Shown here piece by piece: positions 34,405 to 44,737 of a stretch of 64,000 bases of DNA (position 1 is the first letter of the stretch; every line of letters begins with the position of its first letter). Below the pieces are notes generated by a model that was not told the origin of the DNA, did no database searches, and worked only from the letters and a program-made list of their open reading frames with translations. Source of the DNA: an uncultured Pelagibacteraceae bacterium (GTDB lineage: Bacteria; Pseudomonadota; Alphaproteobacteria; Pelagibacterales; Pelagibacteraceae); NCBI GenBank assembly GCA_902599665.1, contig CACKGK010000003.1:1-64000 (forward strand), in the 5' to 3' direction. The position numbers and the translations under genes are program-made.

Positions 34405-35829
34405 TTATTCATTAACGTAAACAGAAACTCCTCTTGAATTAATATCTACATCAAATTTTTTGTGAAGAGGTGGAAAAGCTCTTTGCGAACAATCAAGTCT
34501 ATCGCATGTTCTACATGATACACCTATAGGCAACTCTGATTTTTTATCAGCTAAATCTAAATTTTCTGTATAGACAAATTCTTTTGCATATTTAGCCTCA
34601 CATCCTAGACCAATAGATAACATACTTTTTTTCTGTCCATATCTTCCAACACCTTTTTCAACTGTCTTTGCTATACAAACATACTTTTCTCCATTTGTCA
34701 TTTTACTAACCGCTGCTTGAATTACTCCAGGTCTTGAAAAAGCTGAATAAACATTCCATCTCGGGCAAGCACCACCATACCTTGGTATTTCAATACCTGA
34801 TAATGAGAATCTTTTTGAGATGTTTCCAGCAACATCAACTCTTAAGAAATGAAAAGGTATTCCAGGTAGTTTAGGATCTTGTAAACAAGTTACTCTGTGT
34901 GCAACTTGTTCAAACGAAGTTGCAAATGTATTTTGTAAAAGTTCAAGATCATATTTTAATTCTTTACACTCTTTATGAAAAAGAGAGTAGGGCATTAATA
35001 TTGCTGCTCCACAATAATTTAAAAGAGCAACCCTAGTTAACTTTTTAGACTCATTCGTTGGAAAATTAAATGTTGATAGGTATTCATCAATTTCTTTTGA
35101 TGCTCCTTCTTGTGAAATTTGTGCGGCAGCAAAAAGTTTTTTAGTTTCAAGTGAAAGATAATCAGATAATAATAATTCTTTTTCTTTGACTTTGTATATT
35201 TTTGAAAATGGTTTTCCTTCTTTAGGAATTACATCTTTTACTGTTATACCATACTCAGTTTTTAGAAAATCGCAAAGAGCTATATATCTTGTTCTATTAT
35301 TTTGTTTTACTTTATCAAAAATATTATTTGCAAATTCTTCCAATTTTGGAAAAAAGTTTTTATTCTCTTGTAAAAAGTCTGAAATTACTTCTCCAGGGAA
35401 AGCATTTTTTCTTCCATCAATAATTTTACCTGAAATATTTTCTAGTTTATTAAAAATTTCATGATCTTTTTGTTTAAAGTTGTCCCCTAGCTTAATTAAA
35501 GCTTTAGCAATTTTTGGATTAGTATTGACCAAATCTTTTACCTCTGGTCCCAAGATATCTAGATCTTCAAAAAGCTCATCACCCAACAACTCAGATATAT
35601 TGTTTTCTAGATTAATGTCCGTCTTACTTGTTAAATCTGAAAGTTCAATTTTAAGTTTATCACAAACCCTTAATAGTAAATCACCATCAATTTTCCTTTT
35701 TCCACTTTCGATTAGATTTAAATAACTTGGAGAGATAGACATTTCCTCTGCTAGTTTGTTAGCTTGTATACCTAACTGCCTTCTAAAAGCTTTGATTTTT
35801 GGACCAATTTTTGTATCAATTTGACTCAT
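34405..35829 (-). CDS. XRE-family short-chain fatty-acyl regulator (ScfR/RamB/PccR-like)
   Basis: A 474-aa regulator. Residues about 7-62 are an XRE helix-turn-helix (LGIQANKLAEEMSISPSYLNLIESGKRK). The middle is an ImmA/IrrE-like region, and the C-terminus is the DUF2083-type ligand domain ending in a cysteine cluster (GVSCRTCDRLDCSQRAFPP). Members such as RamB and PccR bind acyl-CoA-type ligands and control glyoxylate, acetate or propionate genes through TTTGCAAA-type sites. Divergently transcribed aceA and the TTTGTAAA array beginning eight bases upstream fit that role, including autoregulation. Confidence 0.9.
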   Translation of the reverse strand: MSQIDTKIGPKIKAFRRQLGIQANKLAEEMSISPSYLNLIESGKRKIDGDLLLRVCDKLKIELSDLTSKTDINLENNISELLGDELFEDLDILGPEVKDLVNTNPKIAKALIKLGDNFKQKDHEIFNKLENISGKIIDGRKNAFPGEVISDFLQENKNFFPKLEEFANNIFDKVKQNNRTRYIALCDFLKTEYGITVKDVIPKEGKPFSKIYKVKEKELLLSDYLSLETKKLFAAAQISQEGASKEIDEYLSTFNFPTNESKKLTRVALLNYCGAAILMPYSLFHKECKELKYDLELLQNTFATSFEQVAHRVTCLQDPKLPGIPFHFLRVDVAGNISKRFSLSGIEIPRYGGACPRWNVYSAFSRPGVIQAAVSKMTNGEKYVCIAKTVEKGVGRYGQKKSMLSIGLGCEAKYAKEFVYTENLDLADKKSELPIGVSCRTCDRLDCSQRAFPPLHKKFDVDINSRGVSVYVNE

Positions 35830-35836
35830 TTTACCG

Positions 35837-35867
35837 TTTGTAAATTTTGTAAATTTAAATTTACATA
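35837..35867. promoter_or_regulatory. Operator array A (TTTGTAAA repeats) next to the ScfR-like start
   Basis: Two direct TTTGTAAA copies (35837-35844 and 35846-35853) are followed by an inverted TTTACATA. Positions 35848-35865 form a perfect 18-bp palindrome. The 8-mer differs by one transition from TTTGCAAA, reported for RamB/PccR-type regulators. It starts eight bases from the regulator's ATG. Confidence 0.65.
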
Positions 35868-35909
35868 AAATTATTCGATTTTACAAGGGAAATGTAATTA
35901 ATTGTGGAA

Positions 35910-35942
35910 TTTGTAAATATTGTAAATTATAAAGTTTACATG
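35910..35942. promoter_or_regulatory. Operator array B (second TTTGTAAA repeat cluster)
   Basis: TTTGTAAA at 35910-35917, ATTGTAAA at 35919-35926, and an inverted TTTACATG at 35935-35942. The first two boxes repeat array A shifted by exactly 73 bp, or about seven helical turns. A single TTTACAAG at 35880-35887 lies between the arrays. Looping by one regulator oligomer is plausible. Confidence 0.6.
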
Positions 35943-36101
35943 GAAAAAAATAAAATCAACAACATAGAAAATAACTACCAAATTACTAATAAAGAAGAGC
36001 ATTCTGAGTATAAATCTAAAGGTATCTACATAAGAGACGATTATTGCGATTGGGGATCAAGCGGAATGAACGAATTTACTGAAGAATATAGCTCAAATTA
36101 A
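35940..36101 (+). CDS. Possible 53-aa hypothetical protein upstream of aceA
   Basis: An ORF of 53 codons starting at an ATG that overlaps the end of operator array B, with no SD. The product is acidic and hydrophilic, with a plausible compact core (YIRDDYCDWGSSG) and one Cys. It ends 43 bp before aceA on the same strand. An in-frame GTG at 35904 would extend it by 12 residues through the operator and is less likely. It could be a small protein co-expressed with isocitrate lyase or a non-coding leader. I do not recognise it. Confidence 0.4.
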   Translation: MEKNKINNIENNYQITNKEEHSEYKSKGIYIRDDYCDWGSSGMNEFTEEYSSN

Positions 36102-36144
36102 AAATTAGTAATTTCTAGTCATTTATTCAAAGAGAGAGGTTTAA

Positions 36145-37419
36145 GTGTCAGCTGAAAACATTTCATACGATTTACAGAGATTTGCAGGTATTAAAAGAGA
36201 TTATACTCCTGAAGAAGTTGAAAGATTAAGAGGATCAATTAAAATTGAGTATTCGATGTGTAAAATGCAGTCCCAAAAGCTTTGGAGACTTCTAAACACA
36301 GAAGCCTATGTAAACACTCTAGGGTCACTTTCAGGAAACCATGCAGTTCAACATGCAAAAGCTGGTTTAAAAGCAATTTATTTAAGCGGTTGGCAAGTGG
36401 CAGCTGATGCCAATAGTGCTGGTGAAATGTATCCTGACCAATCATTATATCCATATGATAGTGCACCAAAATTAGTTGAGACTATGAACAATTCTTTAAT
36501 CAGAGCTGATCAAATTCAACATATGGAAATGATAGATGGAGACATGGATAAAAGCAAAAGAACTGATTATATGTTACCTATAATAGCTGATGGAGAAGCT
36601 GGATTTGGTGGTCCATTAAATGTATTTGAATTAACAAAAAAATTTATTAGAGCAGGTGCTGCTGGTGTTCATTTTGAAGATCAATTGGCAAGTGAAAAAA
36701 AATGTGGTCACATGGGTGGTAAAGTTTTAGTTCCAACTGGAACAATGGTTAGAAACCTTAAAGCAGCAAGATTAGCAGCAGATATAGCAGATGTCCCTCT
36801 CATCATACTTGCTAGAACTGATGCTAATGCTGCTAAATTAATTACTAACGATTTTGACGAAAACGATAAACCTTTCTTAACTGGAGAAAGATCACCGGAA
36901 GGTTTCTTTTATGTCAAAGATGGAATTGAGCAAGCAATCTCTAGAGGTCTCGCTTATGCACCATACGCAGATTTAATATGGTGTGAAACAGCAACTCCAA
37001 ATTTAGAGGAAGCAAAGAAATTTGCTGATGCTATTCATGAAAAATATCCTGGTAAGATGTTAGCTTATAATTGCTCACCATCATTTAATTGGAAGAAACA
37101 TTTGTCAGATGATGAGATTGGATCGTTCCAAAGAAAAATTGGAGAAATGGGTTACAAATTTCAATTTATTACACTTGCTGGTTTTCATACACAAAACATC
37201 GCGATATTTGAGCTAGCAGAAAAATATAAGAAAGAAGGAATGACTGCATACTCTAAAATTCAACAGCATGAATTCGCAAGAGAAAAAGATGGATATACAA
37301 GTGTTAAACATCAAAGAGAAGTAGGTACATCTTATTTTGATGCAGTTTCAAATACAATAAGCTCAGGCAAAAGCTCAACTACAGCAATGGAAGGCTCAAC
37401 TGAGTCAGAACAGTTTTAG
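36145..37419 (+). CDS. aceA: Isocitrate lyase
   Basis: A 424-aa glyoxylate-shunt enzyme splitting isocitrate into succinate and glyoxylate. The catalytic loop KKCGHMGGK is intact, with preceding [10 protein letters not shown], metal-binding DGEAGFGG, and later [16 protein letters not shown] and [14 protein letters not shown] start is supported by AGAGAGG about seven bases upstream. Divergent from the ScfR-like regulator. The long leader (about 200 bp from array B) leaves room for extra control. In SAR11-type cells, glyoxylate also feeds glycine supply. Confidence 0.96.
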   Translation: MSAENISYDLQRFAGIKRDYTPEEVERLRGSIKIEYSMCKMQSQKLWRLLNTEAYVNTLGSLSGNHAVQHAKAGLKAIYLSGWQVAADANSAGEMYPDQSLYPYDSAPKLVETMNNSLIRADQIQHMEMIDGDMDKSKRTDYMLPIIADGEAGFGGPLNVFELTKKFIRAGAAGVHFEDQLASEKKCGHMGGKVLVPTGTMVRNLKAARLAADIADVPLIILARTDANAAKLITNDFDENDKPFLTGERSPEGFFYVKDGIEQAISRGLAYAPYADLIWCETATPNLEEAKKFADAIHEKYPGKMLAYNCSPSFNWKKHLSDDEIGSFQRKIGEMGYKFQFITLAGFHTQNIAIFELAEKYKKEGMTAYSKIQQHEFAREKDGYTSVKHQREVGTSYFDAVSNTISSGKSSTTAMEGSTESEQF

Positions 37420-37430
37420 ATCATAGATTA

Positions 37431-37721
37431 ATGTTTACTAGCGGTCTTCTTTTAATAGTAAGCTATCTTTTATTTAAATATACAGTTCAATGGATTGAAT
37501 ATTATAATCAAACCGACCCTAGGATGCCTGACTCAATATGGCGTTATACTTGTGATTATAAAGTAATCGGCATAAGAGATATTTGTGATCTGGATGATAA
37601 GCCATTTGTAAGACAAAGAAGGAAAAGAGATAAAATTGTTACAATAATGTATTTTATTGTGGTCCTTGCTTTTGTATTTTCTATGTATTTTATGGCGAGT
37701 TTATTAGGTTTAATTCTTTAA
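37431..37721 (+). CDS. Small membrane protein of unknown function downstream of aceA
   Basis: A 96-aa protein with an N-terminal helix (LLLIVSYLLFKYTV), a hydrophilic 50-residue loop containing two Cys (TCDYKVIGIRDICDLDD) and a C-terminal helix (VTIMYFIVVLAFVFSMYFMASLLGLIL). It starts 11 bases after aceA and may share its transcript. Its 3' end overlaps the convergent TerB/J gene by 12 bases. Not recognised. Confidence 0.7.
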   Translation: MFTSGLLLIVSYLLFKYTVQWIEYYNQTDPRMPDSIWRYTCDYKVIGIRDICDLDDKPFVRQRRKRDKIVTIMYFIVVLAFVFSMYFMASLLGLIL

Positions 37722-38432
37722 TTTTTGAATCTGATCCCATGCTGAATTGACAGCTCTCATTTTAGCTTTGCTCTCATCTATTACTTCTTGAGGAACACCT
37801 TTACTTAATAAAAGATCAGGGTGATGCTCTTTGCTAAGTTTAATATACCGTTCTCTTATTTCTTCGAGAGAATCATCAGGCTTACTCTCTAAAACAATAT
37901 AAGGATTAAGTTTGTCTGATGATTTTCTGCTTTCTTTAATTCCATTAATTTGAGTCTGATTTAATCCAAAAATTCTTGCTATGTCTTCTATCATTATTAA
38001 TTCATTGTCACTTATGTGTCCGTCAGCTTCAGCAATATAAAAAAGAGTGTTGATTACTTCCTCTAATACATTCATATTTCCTCTATAAACTTCTGCAATT
38101 TGTTTTGCATATGGCTCATACCCGGTACTTTCTTCTTTAGCTTTATTGAAAATTTTACCAACCTGATCTAATTCACTCTCAGGTATTTTTAATTTATCTT
38201 TTACGGCAATTAATTCTTCACGACTAACTTGTCCATCTGCTTTACTTAGTTTTGCTGATAAAACAATTAAAGAGAGTGCAAATATTTGTTGAGGCTGTGC
38301 AAAAGATCTAAATCCACCACTTGATCTGGCTCTAGACATTTTTCCACCAATTAAGGATCCTAAAAGCATACCAAAAGGTCCACCAATTGAAAAACCCAGC
38401 ATTCCACCAATTATGCTCCCCCATATTGCCAT
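37710..38432 (-). CDS. TerB + J-domain protein (DjlA-like)
   Basis: A 240-aa protein. A glycine-zipper-like N-terminal segment (IGGMLGFSIGGPFGMLLGSLIGG) may insert in the membrane. A TerB/DUF533-type helical domain lies at about 50-165 (KLSKADGQVSREELIAVK, YIAEADGHISDNELIMI). A C-terminal J domain (about 175-238) has HPD in SKEHHPDLLLSKG. This is the DjlA domain order. It probably recruits DnaK at the inner membrane. It is preceded by the DUF6134 gene, sharing one base. Confidence 0.87.
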   Translation of the reverse strand: MAIWGSIIGGMLGFSIGGPFGMLLGSLIGGKMSRARSSGGFRSFAQPQQIFALSLIVLSAKLSKADGQVSREELIAVKDKLKIPESELDQVGKIFNKAKEESTGYEPYAKQIAEVYRGNMNVLEEVINTLFYIAEADGHISDNELIMIEDIARIFGLNQTQINGIKESRKSSDKLNPYIVLESKPDDSLEEIRERYIKLSKEHHPDLLLSKGVPQEVIDESKAKMRAVNSAWDQIQKLKN

Positions 38433-39118
38433 TACTCAAAATTCCTTAATCTATATTCCCAGTTTCCCATTTTACTATAAGTCACTTTTAATATTAAATT
38501 ATTTTCAGGATTATACCAAACATCAAATTCAAATTTTTTTTCATCAGAAAGATCTTCATCATTTGACTTAATATTAAAGTGTTCAGTTAGATATTCTTTG
38601 CCATTAATTGTAATATTTTTAGTTCCAATTAAACTTACAGTCTGTTTTTTAATACTACCAGATAAAGGACTGATTTGTTTGTCAGAATTGAAAATTTTGT
38701 GGTTCCACCAATTTCCAATTGTACAATCTAAACTAGCTTCACCTTTATAAGATGATCCATCTATAATAAATTTATTTCTATCCTTATCATAATTTAAATT
38801 CACATATTTTTCTTTATCATTTTGAAAAGTATTTGATTTAAAAAAAACTAATTTTTCATCTTTATATTTTTCTATTGTTTCACTTAATATTGAAAAAACT
38901 GTTACGCCAAATAACTCTACTTTAAAATTAGTATAATTTTTTACGACAAATAAATCCTCGTCAAATTCAAAAAAGTAGCTGGTGCTTCCAATAATTTCAT
39001 TATTTCTTAGAACATCCATCTCAATTTTTTTAAGACCCTCATAATGACTACTATGTGCCATGACTTTAGAGGCAAACATAACAATTATTAATACGGTTAT
39101 AAAATGTTTCATTTTCAT
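38432..39118 (-). CDS. Exported DUF6134-like protein
   Basis: A 228-aa protein with a signal peptide (about residues 1-21, ending KVMA-H). The mature chain is beta-rich (IGSTSYFFEFDEDLFVVKNYTNFKVELFGVTVFSI, YLTEHFNIKS, FDVWYNPENNLILKVTYSKMG), consistent with DUF6134/DUF3108-like periplasmic beta-barrel domains. The start could be either of two ATGs six bases apart. Function unknown. Confidence 0.72.
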   Translation of the reverse strand: MKMKHFITVLIIVMFASKVMAHSSHYEGLKKIEMDVLRNNEIIGSTSYFFEFDEDLFVVKNYTNFKVELFGVTVFSILSETIEKYKDEKLVFFKSNTFQNDKEKYVNLNYDKDRNKFIIDGSSYKGEASLDCTIGNWWNHKIFNSDKQISPLSGSIKKQTVSLIGTKNITINGKEYLTEHFNIKSNDEDLSDEKKFEFDVWYNPENNLILKVTYSKMGNWEYRLRNFE

Positions 39119-39157
39119 AGATTTTAGTTAAAGAAAGTATAAATAATAGCTAAAAAT

Positions 39158-39805
39158 ATGTTCCTTACTATCAAAAATATTCCTAAAGTCTCATGGAGTT
39201 CTCAAGAGACTTTTAATTTAAAGCCAAAATTATCAACATTATTTTTTCTGTGTTTTGGCCTTATATTATTTGGTTTTGGTGAAGCCTTAGTCGTTATTTC
39301 ATTTATTGGTAATTCTCCATGGACTGTGATGGCACAAGGAATTTCAATTAATTCAGGATTATCCATTGGGATTGTAACTTTTATAGTAAGTGTTGTCGTT
39401 TTATGTTCATGGTTTTTCTTAAAACAAAAACCTGGTCTTGGTACCATATTTAATATTGTAATTATTGCAGCAATGTTAGATATAACCATTTCATTAATAC
39501 CAACCCCTGAAATTTACATTATGAAATTATTAATGGCTGCAGTAGGCGTTATGGTAGTTGGAGTGGGGAGTGGTATTTATTTAATTGCTAATCTAGGTCC
39601 AGGGCCTAGGGATGGTTTAATGACTGGTTTACAAAAAAAAACTAATCTACCGATTGCTGCTGTAAGAGCTTTTATAGAAATTTCTGTAGCTTCAGTTGGT
39701 TGGTATTTAGGAGGAACAATCGGAATTGGAACTTTAATGTTTGCTTTTGGAATTGGTCCTTGTATTGCTTTAAGTTTATATATTATCGACAGAATAATGA
39801 ACTAG
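39158..39805 (+). CDS. YczE/YitT-like integral membrane protein
   Basis: A 215-aa protein with about five to six helices. The motifs GFGEALVVISFIGNSPWTVMAQGISINSG and NLGPGPRDGLMTGLQKKTNLPIAAVRAFIEI match the YczE/YyaS/YitT group. Function in most bacteria is unknown. Its TAG stop is interlocked with the typA stop (CTAG at 39802-39805). Confidence 0.82.
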   Translation: MFLTIKNIPKVSWSSQETFNLKPKLSTLFFLCFGLILFGFGEALVVISFIGNSPWTVMAQGISINSGLSIGIVTFIVSVVVLCSWFFLKQKPGLGTIFNIVIIAAMLDITISLIPTPEIYIMKLLMAAVGVMVVGVGSGIYLIANLGPGPRDGLMTGLQKKTNLPIAAVRAFIEISVASVGWYLGGTIGIGTLMFAFGIGPCIALSLYIIDRIMN

Positions 39806-41628
39806 GTAGCAGTATTTTGTTTTTCACTTCTTTTTCTTTCGTGAGGGTCCAGAATTGCTTTTCTAAGTCTGCAAGATTTAGGTGTGATTTCTAATGCTTC
39901 ATCAGTATTAAGCATACTTAACTGTTCTGCAATCGACATTTGTCTTACCGGGGTTAGAACTATGTTTTCATCTGTACCTTGTGTTCTCATATTCGTGAGT
40001 TTTTTTCCTTTCATAACATTAATTATCATATCACCTGGTTTTGGAGCTAAGCCCACAATCATACCTGTATAAACTGGATCATTATGTGTAACAAACATTT
40101 CTCCTCTAGCTTGCAAATTAAAAATTGAAAATGCAACAGCCTTACCTTGATCCATAGAAATTAAAGCACCATTTCTTCTTCCTTCCATGTCTCCCTCGAA
40201 ATCTCCATAAGAGTGAAAAATTCTATTGATAACACCAGTCCCTTTGGTTAATGTTAAAAATCTGCTTGTGTATCCCATTAAACCTCTTGTTGGTGCTTGA
40301 AAAATAAGTCTTTTTTTATTTTTTCCAGTATCTTTTAGTTCAATTAATTTACCTTTTCTTCTATTCATGGAATCTATAATTCTTGACGAGTATTCTTCGT
40401 CCAAATCCATAGTTACTTCTTCAATAGGTTCTAACTTTTTTGAATTTTCATCAGTTTTAAATAAAACTTTAGGAGGGCTTACAGTCATTTCAAAGCCTTC
40501 TCTTCTCATTTGTGTTAATAAAATTTCAAGCATTAACTCACCTCTTCCACTTATCTCAAATGCATCTTTATTTACGTTTTCTGAGAAAGAAATCCCAACA
40601 TTGTTTTGAGCTTCTGAAATTAAACGATCTCTAATTTGAGTGCTTGTTAATTTTTTACCCTCTGTGCCTGCTAATGGTGAGCTATTTACTGTAATTTTAA
40701 TCGACATTGTTGGTGGGTCGATTGGTGTTGCTTTAATAGGCTCATTTAATTCTAAATCACAAATTGTATCTGCTACGTTTGCTTTTTCTAATCCTGCTAT
40801 TACTACGATATCGCCTGCCTCTCCAATTTCAATGGGCACTTTTTTTGTGCCCTCATATCTAAAAATTTTTGTAAGTCTGCCTTCATCAACTTTTTCACCT
40901 TTTAAATTGATTGCCTTAATTTGTTGATTTGCTTTTGCTGTTCCTTGTGAAATTCTTCCTACTAAACTTCTACCTAAAAAGTTGTCAGCATAAAGTAGTG
41001 TTGATAGCATCGCAAATGGTTTTGATTTATCAAATTTAGCAGGTTTTACGTGATCTAAAACTAAATCTAATAGTGGGTTAAGATTTTCTCTTGGGCCAAC
41101 AATATCCTTGGAAGCCCAACCAGATCTTCCACTTGCATACAAAACAGGAAAATCTAATTGTTCCTCATTCGCGTCTAAACTAACAAATAGATCAAATGTC
41201 TCATTCAAAACTTCATCAGCTCTTTGATCGCTTTTGTCTAATTTATTTATAACAACAATTGGTTTTAATCCTTGTTTTAATGCTTTACTCAATACAAATT
41301 TTGTTTGAGGCATGACCCCTTCTGCAGAATCTACTAATAATAATGCACCATCAGCTAAACTTAAAACTCTTTCGACTTCTGCTGCAAAATCTCTGTGACC
41401 AGGAGTATCAATAATGTTTATTCTAGTATCCTTCCAATTAATAGAAGTAGGCTTAGCAAGGATTGTAATTCCTCTTTCTTTTTCTAACTCTCCAGAGTCC
41501 ATTAATCTTTCATCAACTACTTCGTTTTCTCTAAAAGAACCACTCTGTTTCATCAAGTTGTCAATCAGTGTTGTCTTTCCATGATCAACGTGAGCAATGA
41601 TAGTGATGTTCCGAATAATGTTTTCCAT
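39802..41628 (-). CDS. typA: Translational GTPase TypA/BipA
   Basis: A 608-aa ribosome-binding GTPase of the EF-G-like class. G1 is AHVDHGKTTL, G2 RGITI, G3 DTPGHRDFA, G4 NKLDKSD, and G5 ASGRSG. Domains II, III and V follow, and the TypA-specific C-terminal domain (RGEMFVTHNDPVYTGMIVG, NMRTQGTDENIVLTPVR) is complete. It supports ribosome assembly and stress or low-temperature growth. Single-gene transcript; a TATAAG box ends 10 bases before the ATG. Confidence 0.96.
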   Translation of the reverse strand: MENIIRNITIIAHVDHGKTTLIDNLMKQSGSFRENEVVDERLMDSGELEKERGITILAKPTSINWKDTRINIIDTPGHRDFAAEVERVLSLADGALLLVDSAEGVMPQTKFVLSKALKQGLKPIVVINKLDKSDQRADEVLNETFDLFVSLDANEEQLDFPVLYASGRSGWASKDIVGPRENLNPLLDLVLDHVKPAKFDKSKPFAMLSTLLYADNFLGRSLVGRISQGTAKANQQIKAINLKGEKVDEGRLTKIFRYEGTKKVPIEIGEAGDIVVIAGLEKANVADTICDLELNEPIKATPIDPPTMSIKITVNSSPLAGTEGKKLTSTQIRDRLISEAQNNVGISFSENVNKDAFEISGRGELMLEILLTQMRREGFEMTVSPPKVLFKTDENSKKLEPIEEVTMDLDEEYSSRIIDSMNRRKGKLIELKDTGKNKKRLIFQAPTRGLMGYTSRFLTLTKGTGVINRIFHSYGDFEGDMEGRRNGALISMDQGKAVAFSIFNLQARGEMFVTHNDPVYTGMIVGLAPKPGDMIINVMKGKKLTNMRTQGTDENIVLTPVRQMSIAEQLSMLNTDEALEITPKSCRLRKAILDPHERKRSEKQNTAT

Positions 41629-41829
41629 AGCTAGGTTTCTTATACATCTAAACCTGAGATTGAAAACTAAAAAAAAATTTATGCCGTTTTTTCTTAATTT
41701 AAAGTTTAAACTAATTTTTAATAATTAACGATAAATTCTTAAATATTATATTGTGGTTTGTAAAAAGGGTAGCAAATGATTAGTAAATTAAGTTTTAGTC
41801 TGTATTAAAATAAGTAATAATATATCTCT

Positions 41830-42441
41830 ATGAAGTTTGGGTTAGTAATAATTGGTGCTCACAATGGTTCTGGGTTGGAACAATTAATTTTAAGACAAAA
41901 AGATAAAGTTTTATTAATTGAACCTGTTTATTATAATTATAATCAATTGGTAAAAAAATTTAGTGGACTTAAAAATATAATTTTAGAAAAGATCGGAATT
42001 TCTGACAAAAAAGATAGTATGAAATTTTTTTATGTAAAAGAAGAGTCCATAAAAAAATTAGGAAAGGAATGGGCTTCAGGAATAGGCTCATTCAAAAAAA
42101 AACACCTATTAAATCATTTTGGTAAAAGATTTTTGATAAGAGAAAATGATATTCGCGAGGAGGAAATAGAAATATTTACTTTTGGAGATCTCATCTCAAA
42201 ATACTCGATTAATGAAGTAGATTATCTTTTAATTGATACAGAGGGTTTTGATTATAATATTATTAAATCAATAAATTTTAAAAAAATTAAAATAAATAAA
42301 ATAAAATTTGAATATAAGCACCTGGATGACACTTTTAAGTTTGAAGAAAAGTTGTATGAACTTAAAAACTATTTTATAAACTTAAACTATAATCAAATTG
42401 ATGTAGATAAAGAAAATATTACTTTTGAAGCGAATTATTAA
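41830..42441 (+). CDS. FkbM-family methyltransferase
   Basis: A 203-aa SAM-dependent methyltransferase of the FkbM type: SAM-loop region VIIGAHNGSGLE, an acidic strand end LIEPVYYNY, GISDKKDSMKFFYV, and DYLLIDTEGFDYNIIKSI near the C-terminus, the family signature. Members methylate sugars or lipids in surface polysaccharides or secondary metabolites; the target is not inferable. It is isolated, with 201 bp of AT-rich non-coding DNA upstream and no SD. Confidence 0.8.
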   Translation: MKFGLVIIGAHNGSGLEQLILRQKDKVLLIEPVYYNYNQLVKKFSGLKNIILEKIGISDKKDSMKFFYVKEESIKKLGKEWASGIGSFKKKHLLNHFGKRFLIRENDIREEEIEIFTFGDLISKYSINEVDYLLIDTEGFDYNIIKSINFKKIKINKIKFEYKHLDDTFKFEEKLYELKNYFINLNYNQIDVDKENITFEANY

Positions 42442-42538
42442 AATTAATCAACAAAAAAGTTAGCAACAGATCTTTTTAGCATAATCTTATTAACCTTAAA
42501 AACTTATCACTGTGTTAATAGAAAAACCATGAGAGTTC

Positions 42539-42571
42539 TTCCTTACTCATTCCTCACTTTTTCCTCATTAA
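42539..42571. repeat. Three degenerate 11-bp tandem units (TTCCTnA...)
   Basis: Units TTCCTTACTCA, TTCCTCACTTT and TTCCTCATTAA lie end to end between the fkbM gene and the groEL terminator. The 11-bp period is close to one helical turn. No gene uses this region on either strand, so function is unknown and chance is possible. Confidence 0.35.
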
Positions 42572-42590
42572 TGATTTTTATTCAGACAAA

Positions 42591-42618
42591 AAAAAGGGCA
42601 GTAAAAACTGCCCTTTTT
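42591..42618. terminator. Bidirectional rho-independent terminator between fkbM and groEL
   Basis: Perfect 11-bp stem AAAAAGGGCAG / CTGCCCTTTTT with a 6-base loop. On the minus strand (groEL) the GC stem is followed by eight U residues; on the plus strand by five U. It lies 26 bp past the groEL stop. Confidence 0.93.
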
Positions 42619-42643
42619 GAATTTTTGATGACCGAAATGAGTC

Positions 42644-44317
<1,674 letters not shown>

Positions 44318-44323
44318 TTAATT

Positions 44324-44617
44324 TTATTTAGAAGTAGAGATACCCATAATGTCTGACTCTTTCATTATGCTGTATTCCTTACCATCAATTTTAACCTCAG
44401 TTCCTGACCATTTTCCAAAAAGAACTTTGTCACCAACTTTAACATCCATCGGTATAATTTTTCCATCCTCAGTTTTTGATCCACCACCAACAGCAACTAC
44501 TTTACCTTCTTGTGGTTTTTCTTGTGCAGAATCAGGGATGATGATTCCACCAGCAGTTTTTTCACTACTGTCTAATACTTCGATTAATACTCTATCGTGT
44601 AACGGTTTAAACTTCAT
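44324..44617 (-). CDS. groS: Co-chaperonin GroES (Hsp10)
   Basis: A 97-aa heptameric lid of the GroEL chamber: [15 protein letters not shown] start, mobile loop [20 protein letters not shown], and the C-terminal [16 protein letters not shown]. An AAGGAG SD precedes the ATG. First gene of groSL. Confidence 0.98.
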   Translation of the reverse strand: MKFKPLHDRVLIEVLDSSEKTAGGIIIPDSAQEKPQEGKVVAVGGGSKTEDGKIIPMDVKVGDKVLFGKWSGTEVKIDGKEYSIMKESDIMGISTSK

Positions 44618-44641
44618 AATTACTCCTTTAAATTAGAGTTC

Positions 44642-44670
44642 ATATAGATGCATGTGACTATTATTTCAAG
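44642..44670 (-). promoter_or_regulatory. Sigma-32 promoter of groSL
   Basis: Minus-strand CTTGAA (44670-44665), a 17-bp spacer, then CTATAT (44647-44642): a full match to the alphaproteobacterial heat-shock pattern CTTGAA-N17-C(C/T)TAT. The start would be about 44635, giving a leader of about 18 bases that includes the SD. No CIRCE inverted repeat is present, so HrcA control is not expected. Confidence 0.8.
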
Positions 44671-44737
44671 ATCTGCCCTTAAATATATAGGTGAGAAAAT
44701 TCAAGAATTTGTTAGATTTTTAAGCTATATCTCAAAT

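Noticed and set aside
35830-36144. Glycine or other riboswitch upstream of aceA
   Set aside because: Looked for because glyoxylate/glycine genes in SAR11 can carry one. I see no paired glycine-aptamer core or GC-rich helices; only operator-like repeats and the small ORF.
41629-41829. tRNA or small RNA gene in the typA-fkbM gap
   Set aside because: AT-rich with only weak dyads (AGTTTAAACT; AGGTTT/AAACCT). No cloverleaf, terminator or conserved RNA motif is visible.
44648-44737. N-terminal extension of the HAD hydrolase
   Set aside because: It overlaps the groSL sigma-32 promoter and lacks similarity to the family N-terminus.
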